A DNA stretch of 64,000 bases from Saccharopolyspora erythraea (GCF_018141105.1 NZ_CP054839.1:2604001-2668000), one strand, 5' to 3'. Positions 51,965 to 61,351 are shown, counted from the stretch's first letter. The notes: generated by a model from the sequence alone, not told the origin. A program made the numbers and translations.

Positions 51965-54262
51965 GTGACGTACTCCGGCGAGCGTTTGCTCCAGAGCGAT
52001 CCGCGCGCCGCGGGCGCGTCGTCCGGCGGTGTCGGGGCTTATCTCGCCCAGTTCGACGAGTCGCCGGGCTACCTCGACTTCGCGCGGTTCGGTCCTCCTT
52101 CGAAGGCCGTGCTGGACACCACAGCGGAGCTGCTGGCTCGGTCCGCCCGCGCTGGTTCGGACACTGTGGACGGACTGATGCCGGGCGAGGGGCGGGCGAA
52201 GGCGGCGGTGGCACGCCTCAGCGGCGCCGGCGCCGAGAACGTCGTCCTGCTCCCGCACACCAGTCTCGGCCTGTTCCAGGCGGCGTTCGACGCGCGCGGC
52301 GAGGTGCTCGTGTCCGAGGCGGAGTTCCCGGCCAACACCTATCCGTGGGCGCGCGCCGAGCAGGCGGGCCGCATCCTGGTGCGGTGGATGCGGCCTCCGG
52401 CTGGCGTGGTCACCCCCGACGCGGTGGCCGCGGCGCTGACGCCGGACACCACGGTGGTGTCGGTGAGCGCCGTGGACTTCCGCACCGGTCACCGGGCGGA
52501 CCTCGCGGCGCTGCGCGACGTCGTCGGCGACCGGCTGCTCGTGGTCGACGGCATCCAGGGCTTCGGCGCGGTGCGAGAGCCGTGGGAGGTCGCTGACGTG
52601 CTGGTCGCGGGCGGGCAGAAGTGGCTGCGAGCCGGGTGGGGGACCGGGTTCGCGGTGCTTTCGGACCGGGCGCTGGAGCGGTTGGAGCCGGTGCTCTCCG
52701 GCTGGACGGGCGCCCGCGACCCAGGCGTCTTCGACAACCGGATCCACCCGGCCGCCGACACGGCCGCGAGCTGGTCCATCAGCAACCTCAGCCCGGTGAC
52801 CGCGGGTGCGTTCGCCGCCGCGCTCGAGCTCGTCGAGGACGTCGGGGTGGGTGCCATCGAAGCCCGGATCGCCGAACGCCTCGCGGAGCTGGAGGACGCT
52901 GTGCGCTCCAGCGGCGCGGAAGTCGTCTCGGCCACCGCGCGCCGGGGCGGCATCCTGGCGTTCGCGGTGGCCGGCGTGCCCTCGGAACAGGTCGGTGCCG
53001 CGCTGGCCGCGGGCGGCGTGACCGCGACCGTGCGCGGCGATCACGTCCGGCTCTCGCCGCACGCCTCGACCGGTGCCGCGGCGGTCGACGCCGTGCGTTC
53101 GTCGCTGGCCTCGCTGCACTCCGGGCTCACGCCCGCGCTGACGGACGGAAAGGTCCGCCATGGACACAAAGAGGCGACCGACGCGTCCGGCGCCGCGACG
53201 GGACTGCTGTGGCGCGGGGCCGACGCCGGTTTCGCCCTCTCCGGCCGACCCCTGCCGAGGCTGTCCGGCGGTGAGGTCCTCGTGCGGGTGCGGATGGCGA
53301 CCATCTGCGGGAGCGACCTGCACACGATCGCGGGCCACCGGAGCACACCCGTGCCGACGGTCCTCGGGCACGAGGTGGTCGGGACCGTGGTCGACACCGG
53401 CGGGGAGGTCCGCTCGCACACCGGGGAGGTCCTGGCCCCCGGCGACCGGGTGACGTGGACGATCGGCACGGCCTGCGGGACGTGCGCGCGCTGCCGCAGG
53501 GGCGTGCCGCAGAAGTGCGTCGCGGTCCGCAAGTACGGCCACGAGGCCGTGACCGACAGGTGGGCGCTCAACGGCGGTTTCGCCACGCACTGCCACCTGC
53601 TGGCGGGCACCGGGATCGTGCGGGTGCCAGAGGCGATGCCCGACGAGGTGGCCACGCCCGCGAACTGCGCGACGGCCACCGTCGTGTGCGCGGCCCGGCG
53701 CGCCCGGCTGGCAGCGGGCGACGTCGTGGTCGTCCTCGGCTGCGGAATGCTCGGTCTCACCGCGGTGGCGTATGCCAAGGACCGCGGCGCGGCCGCGGTC
53801 GTCGCCTGCGATCTCGACGAGGAGCGCAGGGAGGCCGCGCGGGAGTTCGGCGCGGACACGGTCTGCTCCCCGGCCGAACTGGCCGAGGTCCTCGACGAGG
53901 TGTCGGCGGGCGATGGTGCGGACGTGGTGTTCGAGGTCTCCGGCAACGCCTCGGCGGTGCAGTCGGCCTTCGGGCTGATCGGCATCGACGGACGCATCGC
54001 ACTGGTGGGTTCGGTGTCGCCGTCGCCGGAGGTCCACCTCGAACCGAGCGGCTTCGTGCGCAACCTGTCCACGCTGGTCGGCAGCCACAACTACGGCGTC
54101 GGCGACCTCGCCGAGGCGGTCGCGTTCCTGGATCGGGCCGCCGGTCGCAGGCCCTTCGCGGCGCTGGTGCCGGTGAGCTACCCGCTCGCCGACTACGAGC
54201 GCGCCATCGCCGACGCGCGCGGCCACGCGGCCCCGCGCGTGGCCATCACGACCGGACCGTGA
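51965..54262 (+). CDS. Fusion of class V aminotransferase and zinc alcohol dehydrogenase
   Basis: One uninterrupted 765-residue frame with two enzymes. Residues 1-385 are a class V aminotransferase: PLP Asp195 in VVDGIQGFGAV and PLP Lys219 in VAGGQKWLRAGWGTGF. Residues 405-765 are a zinc medium-chain dehydrogenase: ligands Cys448 in TICGSDLHT and His469 in LGHEVVG, structural Cys cluster CGTCARCRRGVPQKC, Rossmann motif VLGCGMLG. The dehydrogenase most resembles the phosphonate-catabolism-associated type (segment TPANCATATVVCAARRA). The chain could deaminate an amine to an aldehyde and then reduce or oxidise it. GTG at 51965 preferred over 51959 by spacing to GAGG. Confidence 0.85.
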   Translation: MTYSGERLLQSDPRAAGASSGGVGAYLAQFDESPGYLDFARFGPPSKAVLDTTAELLARSARAGSDTVDGLMPGEGRAKAAVARLSGAGAENVVLLPHTSLGLFQAAFDARGEVLVSEAEFPANTYPWARAEQAGRILVRWMRPPAGVVTPDAVAAALTPDTTVVSVSAVDFRTGHRADLAALRDVVGDRLLVVDGIQGFGAVREPWEVADVLVAGGQKWLRAGWGTGFAVLSDRALERLEPVLSGWTGARDPGVFDNRIHPAADTAASWSISNLSPVTAGAFAAALELVEDVGVGAIEARIAERLAELEDAVRSSGAEVVSATARRGGILAFAVAGVPSEQVGAALAAGGVTATVRGDHVRLSPHASTGAAAVDAVRSSLASLHSGLTPALTDGKVRHGHKEATDASGAATGLLWRGADAGFALSGRPLPRLSGGEVLVRVRMATICGSDLHTIAGHRSTPVPTVLGHEVVGTVVDTGGEVRSHTGEVLAPGDRVTWTIGTACGTCARCRRGVPQKCVAVRKYGHEAVTDRWALNGGFATHCHLLAGTGIVRVPEAMPDEVATPANCATATVVCAARRARLAAGDVVVVLGCGMLGLTAVAYAKDRGAAAVVACDLDEERREAAREFGADTVCSPAELAEVLDEVSAGDGADVVFEVSGNASAVQSAFGLIGIDGRIALVGSVSPSPEVHLEPSGFVRNLSTLVGSHNYGVGDLAEAVAFLDRAAGRRPFAALVPVSYPLADYERAIADARGHAAPRVAITTGP

Positions 54263-54335
54263 CCCCGCACCGCGAGCGGCTGACGCTGCCCAGGAGTTCG
54301 GGTGGTGCGCACGCCCCGGTTCAGGCGCGTGCGCC

Positions 54336-54749
54336 TTACGCCTCGATCCAGTTGTGGGCGCGGCCGAGCTCGATCACGCGTTCGCGGACCTGCGTGATCT
54401 GGGCACCGGTCAGGGTGGGGACGGCCTCGAGGAGCGCCTCGGTCAGCTCGGTGCGGAAGCGCGCGGCCGACAGCACGTCGCACAGGGCCTCGTCGTCGTG
54501 GTCGGTGCGCGCGCCGGTGGGCTGGGGCGCGTCGGCAGCGCCGGGCTGCTCGACGATGTGGACGTCGGATGCCTTCAGCCCGCGTTCGCCGTCCTCCACC
54601 TCGAAGGCGACCCGGAGGCCGGGCCGGAAGAGGTGCTTGTCGGCGCGGATGTCGTTGGCGTGGACGAACACGTCCTCGCCACCCTGGTCGGGAGCCACGA
54701 ACCCGTAGCCGCGGACCTCGTCGAACCGCACCATCCTGCCGGTCTGCAC
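54336..54749 (-). CDS. Cold-shock-domain protein with C-terminal extension
   Basis: A 137-residue protein. Residues 1-65 are a cold-shock domain with RNP1-like RGYGFVAP and RNP2 DVFVHAND. An extension of about 70 residues follows, which includes a helical C-terminal part (LTGAQITQVRERVIELGRAHNWIEA). Actinomycetes carry such long CSD proteins besides the 67-residue ones. The GTG at 54749 follows AGAGG and gives MQTGRMVRFDEV, the family start. Probably an RNA-binding protein. Confidence 0.88.
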   Translation of the reverse strand: MQTGRMVRFDEVRGYGFVAPDQGGEDVFVHANDIRADKHLFRPGLRVAFEVEDGERGLKASDVHIVEQPGAADAPQPTGARTDHDDEALCDVLSAARFRTELTEALLEAVPTLTGAQITQVRERVIELGRAHNWIEA

Positions 54750-54999
54750 CGCGTTCACCTCTACCTGGACCCGCACACCGCGACTGCGCCGTGCCCCGGC
54801 ACGACGACCGGGATCCTACAGCGCGGACCAGGCGGGCCGAGGTGGCCGCAAGAAGACGGCAGGGCGAACTCGGCGGACGGAGCGCGCTGCCGTGCGCGAG
54901 AGCTTGCCGGCGAGCGCGGATCGACGGCGGTGGATGTGTTAACACGCTTGTTTCACCGGGGTCCGTGACGGGAGTGCGGACGGCGCCGATACTGCCGCC

Positions 55000-55812
55000 A
55001 TGCCGAGAACCTCCGATCCCGCACCGCTGGGCGAGGACACCGCCGTCGCCTGTGCGGAGCGGTTCGCGTGCCTGGCCGACCCCACCCGGGTCCGCCTGCT
55101 GTACCGCGTGGCCGTCGCGGGCCGCCCCGTCGCAGTCGGCGAGCTGGCCAGGGAACTGGACGTCAGCGAGGCCGCCTGCTCCGGCCACCTGCGCAGGCTC
55201 GCCGACGGCGGATTCGTGCTGCTGCGCGCCGAGGGCGCCGAAGTGACGGACCCGCATGTCCTCTGGGCTGCTCTGGTGCGCCAGAAGACTCACGGCTGGT
55301 CGCCTCGGGTGGCCGACGACATCGTGGTCCGGGCGCTGCGGCCCTCCGACTGGCCCGACGTGCGGCGCATCTACGCCGAGGGCATCGAGACCGGCAACGC
55401 GACCTTCGAGACCGAGGTCCCCGACCGCGAGGCCCTGGAAGTGAAGTGGCTGCCCGGGCACCGCTGGGTCGCCGAGGCGGGCGGGCGGGTCGCCGGTTGG
55501 GGCGCGGCGACCGCGGCCTCCTCCAGGCCGTGCTACTCCGGCGTCGTGGAGACCTCCCTCTACGTGGGGGCCGGAGCTCGCGGCAGTGGAGTGGGAAACG
55601 CCTTGCTGCGCAAGCAGATCGAGGCCGCGGACGCCGACGGGTTGTGGACGTTGCAGACCGCGATCTTCCCGGAGAACCTGGCCAGTATCGCGCTGCACCG
55701 CGCGGCGGGCTTCCGCACCGTCGGCGTCCGGGAGCGGATCGCGCGGCACCACGGAGTGTGGCGCGACACCGTGATCCTGGAACGCAGAAGACCGGACGAC
55801 GACCCGGTCTGA
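55000..55812 (+). CDS. ArsR-type HTH fused to a GNAT (phosphinothricin-type) acetyltransferase
   Basis: A 270-residue two-domain protein. Residues 15-95 are an ArsR winged helix (CLADPTRVRLLYRVAVAG, VGELARELDVSEAACSGHLRRL). Residues 105-265 are a GNAT domain of the phosphinothricin/methionine sulfoximine acetyltransferase type (IVVRALRPSDWPDVRRIYAEGI, VAEAGGRVAGW, VETSLYVGAGARGSGVG with the acetyl-CoA loop, FPENLASIALHRAAGF). Related ArsN-type enzymes detoxify arsinothricin, and the ArsR part suggests control by arsenite. The classic ArsR Cys motif is not clear. ATG start with GGAG-poor leader. Confidence 0.88.
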   Translation: MPRTSDPAPLGEDTAVACAERFACLADPTRVRLLYRVAVAGRPVAVGELARELDVSEAACSGHLRRLADGGFVLLRAEGAEVTDPHVLWAALVRQKTHGWSPRVADDIVVRALRPSDWPDVRRIYAEGIETGNATFETEVPDREALEVKWLPGHRWVAEAGGRVAGWGAATAASSRPCYSGVVETSLYVGAGARGSGVGNALLRKQIEAADADGLWTLQTAIFPENLASIALHRAAGFRTVGVRERIARHHGVWRDTVILERRRPDDDPV

Positions 55813-55907
55813 GCCCGGTTCCCGGCAAGCTCACACACGACTCCCAGCGTTTCCCGAACTCGCGGTCCTAGCGTTCTTTCCAGACGTCGCACGAGGAAAG
55901 GACGCAG

Positions 55908-56773
55908 ATGGGACATGACCACGAAGGGCAGCGCGTCAGCCGCCGGACGGTTTTCGCCGGGATCAGCTCGGTGGGGCTGGGAACGCTGCTGGCGGCGTGC
56001 GGCGGTGGCGGCAGTACGACCGTCACCACGCCACCGGCGAGTCGGTCAGCCCGCAGGCGACCACGAGCTCGGACCTGACCGGTCTCTTCGAGGGGGCGAA
56101 CACCTGCACCCTGACCCCGGACACGACCCAGGGGCCGTACTACTTCGACGCCGACAAGATCCGCAGCGACATCCGCGAGGACCGGCAGGGCAGCAGGCTG
56201 CGGCTGGCGATCAAGGTGCAGGACAGCGAAACCTGCCGGCCGTTGAGCAACGCCGTCGTCGAGATCTGGCACTGCGACGCCGCCGGTCTCTACTCAGGCG
56301 CCGAAGCGCAGTCGACCGGCGGCGGGCAACCGGCCGGCCCGCGGCCGGAGGGCGGCGCACCGCCCAGCGGCGCCATGCCGCCCGGGCCGGGCGGTGGCGA
56401 CGGCGGGGACATGGCCGACCTGGTGCCCACCGACGACAAGCGCTACCTGCGCGGCGCGCAGGTCACCAACGCCGACGGAATCGTCGAGTTCACCACGATC
56501 TGGCCGGGCTGGTACCGCGGGCGCACGGTGCACATCCACGCGATGGTGCACGTCAGCAACTCCCGGGTGCTGACGACGCAGGTGATGTTCGAAGAGGCGC
56601 TGAACGCGGAGGTGTGCGCCGCGCAGCCGTACGCGGCGCACACCGGGCGGGACACGTTCAACGACAACGACAACATCTTCGAGGAGACCATGCTGCTGAA
56701 GATCACCGAGGACGGCGACGGTCACCTCGGCGCCATCGTGTTCTCCGCCGACTCCGACAAGGACGGCCGGTAG
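55908..56773 (+). pseudogene. Tat-exported lipoprotein intradiol dioxygenase, frameshifted near the N-terminus
   Basis: An ATG at 55908 with GAGGAAAGG upstream starts MGHDHEGQRVSRRTVFAG, a twin-arginine signal ending in the lipobox LLAAC. About 45 codons in, the frame runs to a stop, while the dioxygenase continues in another frame from about 56035 to 56773. One missing base near 56030-56040 (inside CCACCGGCGAG) explains it. The body has intradiol features: TQGPYYFD with a Tyr ligand, WHCDAAGLYSG, and WYRGRTVHIH with Tyr and two His ligands. This is either a true pseudogene or a sequencing error; all catalytic residues remain. Confidence 0.85.
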
Positions 56774-56814
56774 GGCGGTCCGCCGGTCCGGAGTCCGACC
56801 ACAGTGGACGGATG

Positions 56815-58473
56815 TCACGCCGCCGTGTCGTCCGCCGGGCCGCGGTCGAGCTCGGCGATGAGCTCGCGCAGGTCCCGCACGGAGGGCAGGTCGCGCCCGT
56901 CCTGCCCGATGGCCCCCGCCACGTCCCTGGCGCGGGTCAGCGCGAGCGGCAGCCGCGCTCCGTCGCCGCCGACCTCGGTGAGCAGCGAGCGGGTGTAGGC
57001 GGCGGCGTCGGCGTGGTCGCGAGCCTGGGCCATGCCGACGGCCTGGTCGAAACGCAGCAGCATCGGGTCGATGCCGAAGGTGTCCGGTTCGGCGGCGTAG
57101 AGCAGCAGGCCCTTGTCCTGGACCCCGGGGGCGTAGCGGGTGCAGCCGAGGTAGGACAGCGAACCGGACAGGTAGAGGTACAGGCGCTTGGCGGGGAAGG
57201 AGAAGATGTCGTCCCCCGGCTGGTCGCCGAGCCGGTCGTAGCGGTGGCGGGCGTCGGTGATCGTGGTGAACGTGGCGTCCCGGGCGCCCATCCGCGCCAG
57301 CGCCCGCGCCTGCGCGGCGGAGGCCAGCGCGCCGCCGGGGGAGGCCAGGTCGCCGACGATCGCCTGTGCCTGGCCTGCCAGGTCGACGGTCGCGTGCAGG
57401 TCGCCGGTGTAGTAGGTCAGGATCGCCTGCTGCGCGCGGACCTGGGCGCGCAGCTGGGGGTCGCCGGTGGCGTCGGCGCAGACGCGGGCGGCGCGGTACC
57501 AGCCGCGTGCCTCGTCGAGCTGGCCGAGCCGCAGCAGCGCGTCGGCGAACATGGTCGACGCCATCGCGGTGGCGGTGCGCAGCCGCCGCAGGACCCGCTC
57601 GTCGCGATGGTCGCGCAGGCGCGCGCGGAGCTCGGCCAGCACCGGTGTCAGCGCGAAGACCGTCTGCATCGGGCGGGTGCGCACGTGCGTGCGGCGGAGC
57701 TGGTCGACGGTCTCCTCCAGCGCGGCGACCCGCTCGGCGGAGCCGGAGACCGCGAGCACGGTCATCTCCTGGCGCAGCACCTTTGCGGTGGCCAGCACCG
57801 CGCCGACCGCGGTCGAGTCCTCGGCGGGTGCGGTCGTGGTGCGCGGTTGCGGGGCCAGGGCGGTGGCGTGGTCGGAGCCGGAATCGCCCAGCAGCGCCGT
57901 GAGCTCCTGGGGCGACATCCGCAGCGCCTGCGCCAGTCGTGTCCGCTGCGGCAGTCCGGGGGCGACCAGACCGCGTTCCCAGCGCATCACCGTCGAGCGC
58001 GCGACGCCGAGCTCCTGGGCGAGGCTGTCCTGGGTGTAGCCGGCTCCTCGGCGGCGCATCACCAGCGCGGTCCGTTGCGTTCCCGGCGTCCACGGCGGCG
58101 CGGGCACGGTGCTCGCTTGCGGACCGGGCTCGCCGGTCCGGGTGCGGCGGCACGGGGCGAGCACCCCCGTGCCGCCGCTGGATAACAGGATGTCCAGCTC
58201 GTACGGCGTGATGCCCAGCGTTGCGGCCAGCACCGGTCGCAGCGTCGGGCCGGGCGTGGCCTCGCCGTTCTCCCAGCGGGCCACCGTGGACCGGTCGACA
58301 CCGAGCCGGGCCGCCAGCGCGCCCTGGGTGTGGCCGGCGAGCCGCCTGCTGCGCGCCAGTCCGGTCCGCTTGGCCCTCCTCGTCCTGTCCACCCGCTCAA
58401 TCAAGTCCTCGTCCCTCCAGACGGTGGCGGGCGTGCGGGCACGGGCCGGCGAAACGCCGTTCCCGTGCACCAC
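56815..58473 (-). CDS. Regulator with two tandem XRE HTH domains and a TPR-like region
   Basis: A 552-residue protein. HTH 1 is at about 38-98 (HTQGALAARLGVDRSTVARW) and HTH 2 at about 138-192 (YTQDSLAQELGVARSTVMRW). Their similarity indicates an internal duplication. Residues 215-550 are helical repeats of tetratricopeptide type, as in actinomycete cluster regulators. Two DNA-binding domains per chain are unusual. It is divergent from the polyketide starter genes, with palindromes between, so it probably controls them. GTG start. Confidence 0.88.
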   Translation of the reverse strand: MVHGNGVSPARARTPATVWRDEDLIERVDRTRRAKRTGLARSRRLAGHTQGALAARLGVDRSTVARWENGEATPGPTLRPVLAATLGITPYELDILLSSGGTGVLAPCRRTRTGEPGPQASTVPAPPWTPGTQRTALVMRRRGAGYTQDSLAQELGVARSTVMRWERGLVAPGLPQRTRLAQALRMSPQELTALLGDSGSDHATALAPQPRTTTAPAEDSTAVGAVLATAKVLRQEMTVLAVSGSAERVAALEETVDQLRRTHVRTRPMQTVFALTPVLAELRARLRDHRDERVLRRLRTATAMASTMFADALLRLGQLDEARGWYRAARVCADATGDPQLRAQVRAQQAILTYYTGDLHATVDLAGQAQAIVGDLASPGGALASAAQARALARMGARDATFTTITDARHRYDRLGDQPGDDIFSFPAKRLYLYLSGSLSYLGCTRYAPGVQDKGLLLYAAEPDTFGIDPMLLRFDQAVGMAQARDHADAAAYTRSLLTEVGGDGARLPLALTRARDVAGAIGQDGRDLPSVRDLRELIAELDRGPADDTAA

Positions 58474-58544
58474 CTACCCCCAGTGAGTAGTGCCGGAAAT
58501 GCGGCTCAAGTATAGGTAATCACTCGCTCGGAGTATTCGGTTCA

Positions 58545-58570
58545 GATCCGGATCGGCCGACAGATCTGTC
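58545..58570. promoter_or_regulatory. Paired palindromes in the regulator/PKS divergent region
   Basis: GATCCGGATC (58545-58554) and GACAGATCTGTC (58559-58570), both perfect, four bases apart, 72 bases upstream of the regulator start. They could be half-operators for a protein with two HTH domains. The rest of 58474-58937 has no gene I can support; its last 150 bases are AT-richer and likely hold the PKS operon promoter. Confidence 0.5.
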
Positions 58571-58937
58571 AGACCCGCGGTGAACTCGAACCGACGCGTG
58601 CGCTGCGCGCACCTCCCGTTCGAGCCCGGGTATACGCCCGGTGCGCCCAGAATGCGGCGAAAACGCGTCATGGATGCTGTTGCCGTCGATGTCCGCGTTG
58701 GGAAACCTTGATCTGGGCGAGATCGCCTGGTGTGCATGGGACTGCCGCCCCCGCAATTCCGCTGAAGGGGGTAAGGCCGTGGCATCAGATGGGGGAATGA
58801 CGTGCGGAATGGTGAATTGACCGCGTGGCGCGGTCGTCGCGAATTCAACCGGTGCCGGTAGCGCGGCCCGCAATCATCTGACCAATCGCAGCTCGAATCG
58901 CCGGCGGCACCACCGCCGGTTCTGTGGGGAAAAACCG

Positions 58938-59960
58938 ATGAGAATCGCTCCAGCAGCGCTGACGCTGGACGCCGTGACCACCTGGCTGCCGCCGGGCCGG
59001 GAGACGGCGGCCGAGGTGGTGCGCGCGGGCCGGCTGCCTGCCGGCGAGGTCCCGGACCTGGGTCTGTCGCACGTGCCGGTGTCCGAGCTGGCCGCACCGG
59101 AGATGGCGGTGCGCGCCGCCCGGACCGCGCTGGCCGACGCGGGCGCCGACCCGGCGCGCATCGGCTTCCTGGCCCACGCGTGGATCTACCACCAGGGGCA
59201 CGACTTCTGGTCGCCCGCGCACTACATCGCGAACGAGATCGGGGCGGGCCGGGCGTTCCCGGTCGGCGTCCAGCAGCTTTCCAACGCGGGTGCGGCCGCG
59301 GTGGGCCTGGCGGTGGACCGGATGCTCGCCGATCCGGGCGTGGACTCGGCGCTGGTCACGACGGCGGACCGGTTCGCACCGCCGGGATTCGACCGGTGGT
59401 CGGCCGACTACGGGGTCGTCTACGGCGACGCGGGCACGGCCGCGGTGCTGCGCAGGCGCGGAAGCGGCCTGCACCTGCGGTCGCTGGCGTTCACCACCGC
59501 CGCCGAGTTCGAGGTGATGTACCGGGGACGCGACGAGTTCTCGCCCGCGCCGATGTGGCGCGGCGCGGTGGACATCAGGCGCCCGAAGAAGGCCTACCTG
59601 GAGCAACACGGCGGGAACGCCGAATTCCAAAGCACAGCACGGGAAAGCGTTCGCGGCGTTCTGCTGCGGGCGTTGTCCGACGCCGGGGTGGAACCCGACG
59701 ACTCGCGCATCGCCTGCGTCGCGCTGCCCAGGCTCAGCGACAGCGTGCTCGACATGATGTACCTGCCGGTGTTGGAGGGCCTGGTCAAGGGCGAGGTCCT
59801 GCGGTTGCGCGAGGAGAGCGGGCACCTCGGCGCCGGTGACCTGCTGGCGAACCTCACGCACATATCCCGGTCCGGGCTCCTGGGTTCCGGGGAGTTCGCG
59901 GTGCTGATCGGCGGTGGCGGCGGGTTCACCTGGTCCTGCCTCGTCGTCCAGGCCCCGTAG
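58938..59960 (+). CDS. KASIII-like protein with Ser in place of the active-site Cys
   Basis: A 340-residue thiolase-fold protein of the ketoacyl-ACP synthase III type. The nucleophile position reads QQLSNAGAAAVGL, with Ser115 for Cys, and the PHQAN His position appears as LPRLSD (Arg265). The GHLGAGDLL motif is kept. It is therefore unlikely to be a normal condensing enzyme. Ser-containing relatives such as DpsC of the daunorubicin pathway select or transfer starter acyl groups. The gene opens the polyketide operon, 101 bases before the monooxygenase gene, which suggests starter-unit acyl transfer. Confidence 0.85.
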   Translation: MRIAPAALTLDAVTTWLPPGRETAAEVVRAGRLPAGEVPDLGLSHVPVSELAAPEMAVRAARTALADAGADPARIGFLAHAWIYHQGHDFWSPAHYIANEIGAGRAFPVGVQQLSNAGAAAVGLAVDRMLADPGVDSALVTTADRFAPPGFDRWSADYGVVYGDAGTAAVLRRRGSGLHLRSLAFTTAAEFEVMYRGRDEFSPAPMWRGAVDIRRPKKAYLEQHGGNAEFQSTARESVRGVLLRALSDAGVEPDDSRIACVALPRLSDSVLDMMYLPVLEGLVKGEVLRLREESGHLGAGDLLANLTHISRSGLLGSGEFAVLIGGGGGFTWSCLVVQAP

Positions 59961-60061
59961 CCCGCCCGAAGAAAGACCACTCGACCGAACCGCGCGACCG
60001 GATTCGCCGCGGTACTCCGCCGGGCCGATTCCGCCCAGCACTGAACGGAAAGGTGCAAACC

Positions 60062-61351
60062 ATGACCGACACCTACGACGTCGTCGTCAACGGAGCGAGC
60101 GTCGCAGGATGCGCCGCCGCCGTCCTCTACGCCCGCCGCGGCGCGAAGGTGGCGCTGCTGGAGCGCCGGTCCGACATCAACGCCCACAAGGTGCTTTGCA
60201 CGCACTACATCCAGCCCTGCGGCTACCCGGTGCTGGCCGAGCTCGGCCTGATCGGTGAGCTGGAGGAGGCGGGCGCGGTGCGCAACTCCGCGCAGTACTG
60301 GACCCGCTGGGGCTGGATCCGGCCGGAGGACCGGGTCGGCCCTGGCGTCCTCCCGCACGGCTACAACGTGCGCCGCGAGGTGCTGGACCCGATGCTGCGG
60401 CGGCTGGCGGCCTCGACCAAGGGCGTCGACCTGCTGCTCGGCCACACCGTCAACGAGCTGCTGACCGACGACGGCCGGGTGGTCGGGGTCGCGGGCACCG
60501 CGGGCGGTGAGCGTTTCGAGGTGCGCGCCACGCTCGTCGTCGGCGCCGACGGCAAGGACTCGGCCATCGCCAAGCTCGCGGGCACCCCGTCGGAGACCTC
60601 GCCGAACAACCGCTTCAGCTACTTCGCGCACTTCCGCGGGCTGCCGCGGCCGGAAGGCCACAGCGCCAAGGCGTACTACCTGGAGCCCGACAACGCCTAC
60701 GTGATGCCCAACGACGACGACATCACGGTCATCTCCGTGCTGCCGTCGATGGAACGGCTCGGCGAGTTCAAGGCCGACCTCGAAGGCGCCTACCGCCGCT
60801 TCGTCAAGGCGCTGCCCGACGCCCCCGACATCGACGCCGCCGAGCGCGTCACCAAGATCACCGGCACCGTCAACTACCCGCTGGTCGTGCGGGAGTCGAC
60901 CGGGCCGGGCTACGCGCTGGTCGGCGACGCCGCCCTCACCAGCGACCCGCTGGCCGCGGTCGGCTGCGCGTGGGCGATGCAGTCGGCGCACTGGCTGGCC
61001 GACACCACCGCCCCCGCCGTGCTCGGCCACGGCGACCTCGGCGCCGCGCTGAACAACTACCGCAAGCGCCGCGCCGAGAACCTCAAGGCGCACGCGCACC
61101 TCATCGCCGACTACGCGACCGCGCGGCCGTTCAACCACATCGAGCGGTTCACCTTCTCCGCGGCGGCCCGCGACAGCCGGATGGCCGAGCACTTCCACGT
61201 CTTCGGCTCGCGGCTGATGAGCGTGCCCGACTTCCTGTCGCCGTGGGCGGTCGCGCGCTGCTCGATGGTCAACGGGCGGGCGCTGCTGCGGCCCAGGGCG
61301 CAACCGGTGCACTCCGGCGAGCGCGTGCTGACCGGGCAGGGCGCCCGATGA
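60062..61351 (+). CDS. FAD-dependent monooxygenase/oxidoreductase
   Basis: A 429-residue flavoprotein of the p-hydroxybenzoate hydroxylase/geranylgeranyl-reductase-like class. It has the FAD motif VVVNGASVAGCAAAVLYARRGAKVALLER, the middle motif LVVGADGKDSAIAKLAG, and GYALVGDAALTSDPLAAVGCAWAMQSA for the FAD ribityl site. The second glycine of GxGxxG is Ala-Ser here (NGASVAG). GGAAAGG precedes the ATG at 60062. It overlaps the SnoaL-ACP gene by four bases, so it probably modifies a starter or intermediate bound to that carrier. Confidence 0.9.
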   Translation: MTDTYDVVVNGASVAGCAAAVLYARRGAKVALLERRSDINAHKVLCTHYIQPCGYPVLAELGLIGELEEAGAVRNSAQYWTRWGWIRPEDRVGPGVLPHGYNVRREVLDPMLRRLAASTKGVDLLLGHTVNELLTDDGRVVGVAGTAGGERFEVRATLVVGADGKDSAIAKLAGTPSETSPNNRFSYFAHFRGLPRPEGHSAKAYYLEPDNAYVMPNDDDITVISVLPSMERLGEFKADLEGAYRRFVKALPDAPDIDAAERVTKITGTVNYPLVVRESTGPGYALVGDAALTSDPLAAVGCAWAMQSAHWLADTTAPAVLGHGDLGAALNNYRKRRAENLKAHAHLIADYATARPFNHIERFTFSAAARDSRMAEHFHVFGSRLMSVPDFLSPWAVARCSMVNGRALLRPRAQPVHSGERVLTGQGAR

